DNA of 64,000 nucleotides from the NCBI RefSeq assembly GCF_001682855.1, contig NZ_MAQW01000001.1:1669165-1733164 (forward strand), written 5' to 3'. The position numbers were made by a program, and so were the translations under genes. Positions 63,369-64,000 of this stretch are shown here, piece by piece (position 1 is the first letter of the stretch; every line of letters begins with the position of its first letter). Origin of the DNA: Bacillus sp. FJAT-27264. Its GTDB lineage: Bacteria > Bacillota > Bacilli > Paenibacillales > Paenibacillaceae. The notes under the pieces were generated by a model. That model did no database searches. It was not told where the DNA came from and saw nothing but the letters and a program-made list of their open reading frames with translations.

Positions 63369-64000
63369 CTATTCATTTTTCTGATTTTTTGCAGCCAATT
63401 CGGAAGCGGCTTGAATATATTTATCAAGATCTCCAGAATCCTGAAGTCGTTTAATGGTTTTGTTGATCGATTCACGCAAAGCATCTTCATTCTTTTTGAC
63501 GACAACTCCAACTCCAGCGCTGTTTAAAGCAGAATCATCGATAACGATTCCATCAGCAATCGCAAGCTCGGGATTTGCAGCTACAGCAACTTTTGCAACA
63601 AGACCTTCACTAATGACAACATCAACCTGCTTAGCTTTTAGAGCAAGGTTTAGCGTATTCATGTTATCCATCAGCACAAGATTTTCATTCGGGAATTGAG
63701 CTTCCATTAACGTTTGCTCCGTAGAGTTCAGCTGCACGCCGATTCTCTTCCCTTTTAGATCGTCCAGGCTTTTATATTTGTCCTTGTCCGAAGCTTGAAT
63801 CAACGCAATGTCTTGGGACAGATAATAAATATCTGAGAAATCTACCTGCTTCTTTCTCTCTTCTGTTGCCGACAAGGCTGAAATCAGGATGTCAGTTTGG
63901 CCAGCTTTGAGGGCTGGAATTAATGCATCAAGGTCCAGTTGCTTAAACTCCACTTCTACTCCGATATCCTTGGCAATTTCTTTAGCTAAGTCAATATCAA
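63369..64000 (-). CDS. Amino acid ABC transporter substrate-binding protein, 3' part
   Basis: About 210 C-terminal residues; the frame is open through the window edge (DIDLAKEIAKDIGVEVEF), so the signal peptide and start are outside. SBP_bac_3 features: LDALIPALKAGQTDILISAL, EERKKQVDFSDIYYLSQDI, LKGKRIGVQLNSTEQTLME, GVGVVVKKNEDALRESINK. Ligand not readable; the adjacent oxidase suggests an N-methylated or related amino acid. Confidence 0.93.
   Translation of the reverse strand, partial: DIDLAKEIAKDIGVEVEFKQLDLDALIPALKAGQTDILISALSATEERKKQVDFSDIYYLSQDIALIQASDKDKYKSLDDLKGKRIGVQLNSTEQTLMEAQFPNENLVLMDNMNTLNLALKAKQVDVVISEGLVAKVAVAANPELAIADGIVIDDSALNSAGVGVVVKKNEDALRESINKTIKRLQDSGDLDKYIQAASELAAKNQKNE

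Overview
The window looks like a chromosome segment of a low-to-moderate-GC Gram-positive spore-former, most probably Paenibacillus or a close relative. This is judged from strong AGGAGG-type ribosome sites, many GTG and TTG starts, sugar ABC transporters without their own ATPase, the DUF5696/YIP1/NHL sugar locus, a YuzB/YumC-like Fe-S cluster and lipoprotein solute-binding proteins. No rRNA, tRNA, CRISPR array or phage module was seen. The genes at both edges are cut by the window: an M20 peptidase on the left and an amino-acid-binding protein on the right.

Layout. 1-5122 (minus): an operon of ABC ATPase, permease and THI5/NMT1-type lipoprotein, then a RutA-like flavin monooxygenase, a RutB-like cysteine hydrolase and an M20 amidohydrolase. 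This looks like uptake and ring opening of a small N-heterocycle. 5509-25027: a galactoside or complex-glycan locus. A LacI regulator and two solute-binding proteins lead a long minus-strand operon with two permease pairs, an NHL protein, a YIP1 membrane protein, a DUF5696 protein and a membrane-anchored clan GH-D glycosidase. A GH36 alpha-galactosidase is divergent. 25230-30079: the oxidative pentose phosphate genes zwf, transaldolase and gnd, with a divergent LysR regulator. 30267-33295: an SDR, a TetR regulator and an IMP dehydrogenase strikingly like the protist (Tritrichomonas) enzyme. 34632-38017: a redox and Fe-S cluster (HesB-like, 7Fe ferredoxin, SufR-like regulator, YuzB, IscA/ErpA-like, ferredoxin-NADP reductase). 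38340-40600: an IS256-family element inserted in a repeat-rich intergenic island. 40590-45267: MMPL transporter, quinone oxidoreductase, ArsR. 45515-51454: the complete biotin operon bioADBFHC with a BirA operator. 51681-54663: HxlR, luciferase-like oxidoreductase, NAD(P)H quinone reductase, GDSL hydrolase. 54765-59750: a cassette with DUF6530 paralogs at both ends enclosing GIY-YIG, VWA, AAA+ ATPase and MFS genes. The AAA and VWA genes appear to be joined by a -1 frameshift on an A9 run. 59941-64000: a sarcosine/N-methyl-amino-acid oxidase with IclR and an amino acid ABC transporter.

The most unusual points are the candidate AAA-VWA frameshift fusion inside the DUF6530-flanked cassette, the protist-type IMP dehydrogenase, the Gram-positive Rut-like operon, the DUF5696 multi-permease sugar locus, and the island carrying four different short tandem or inverted repeat families beside IS256. 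All similarity statements come from reading the translations and remembered family sequences; no database search was run.
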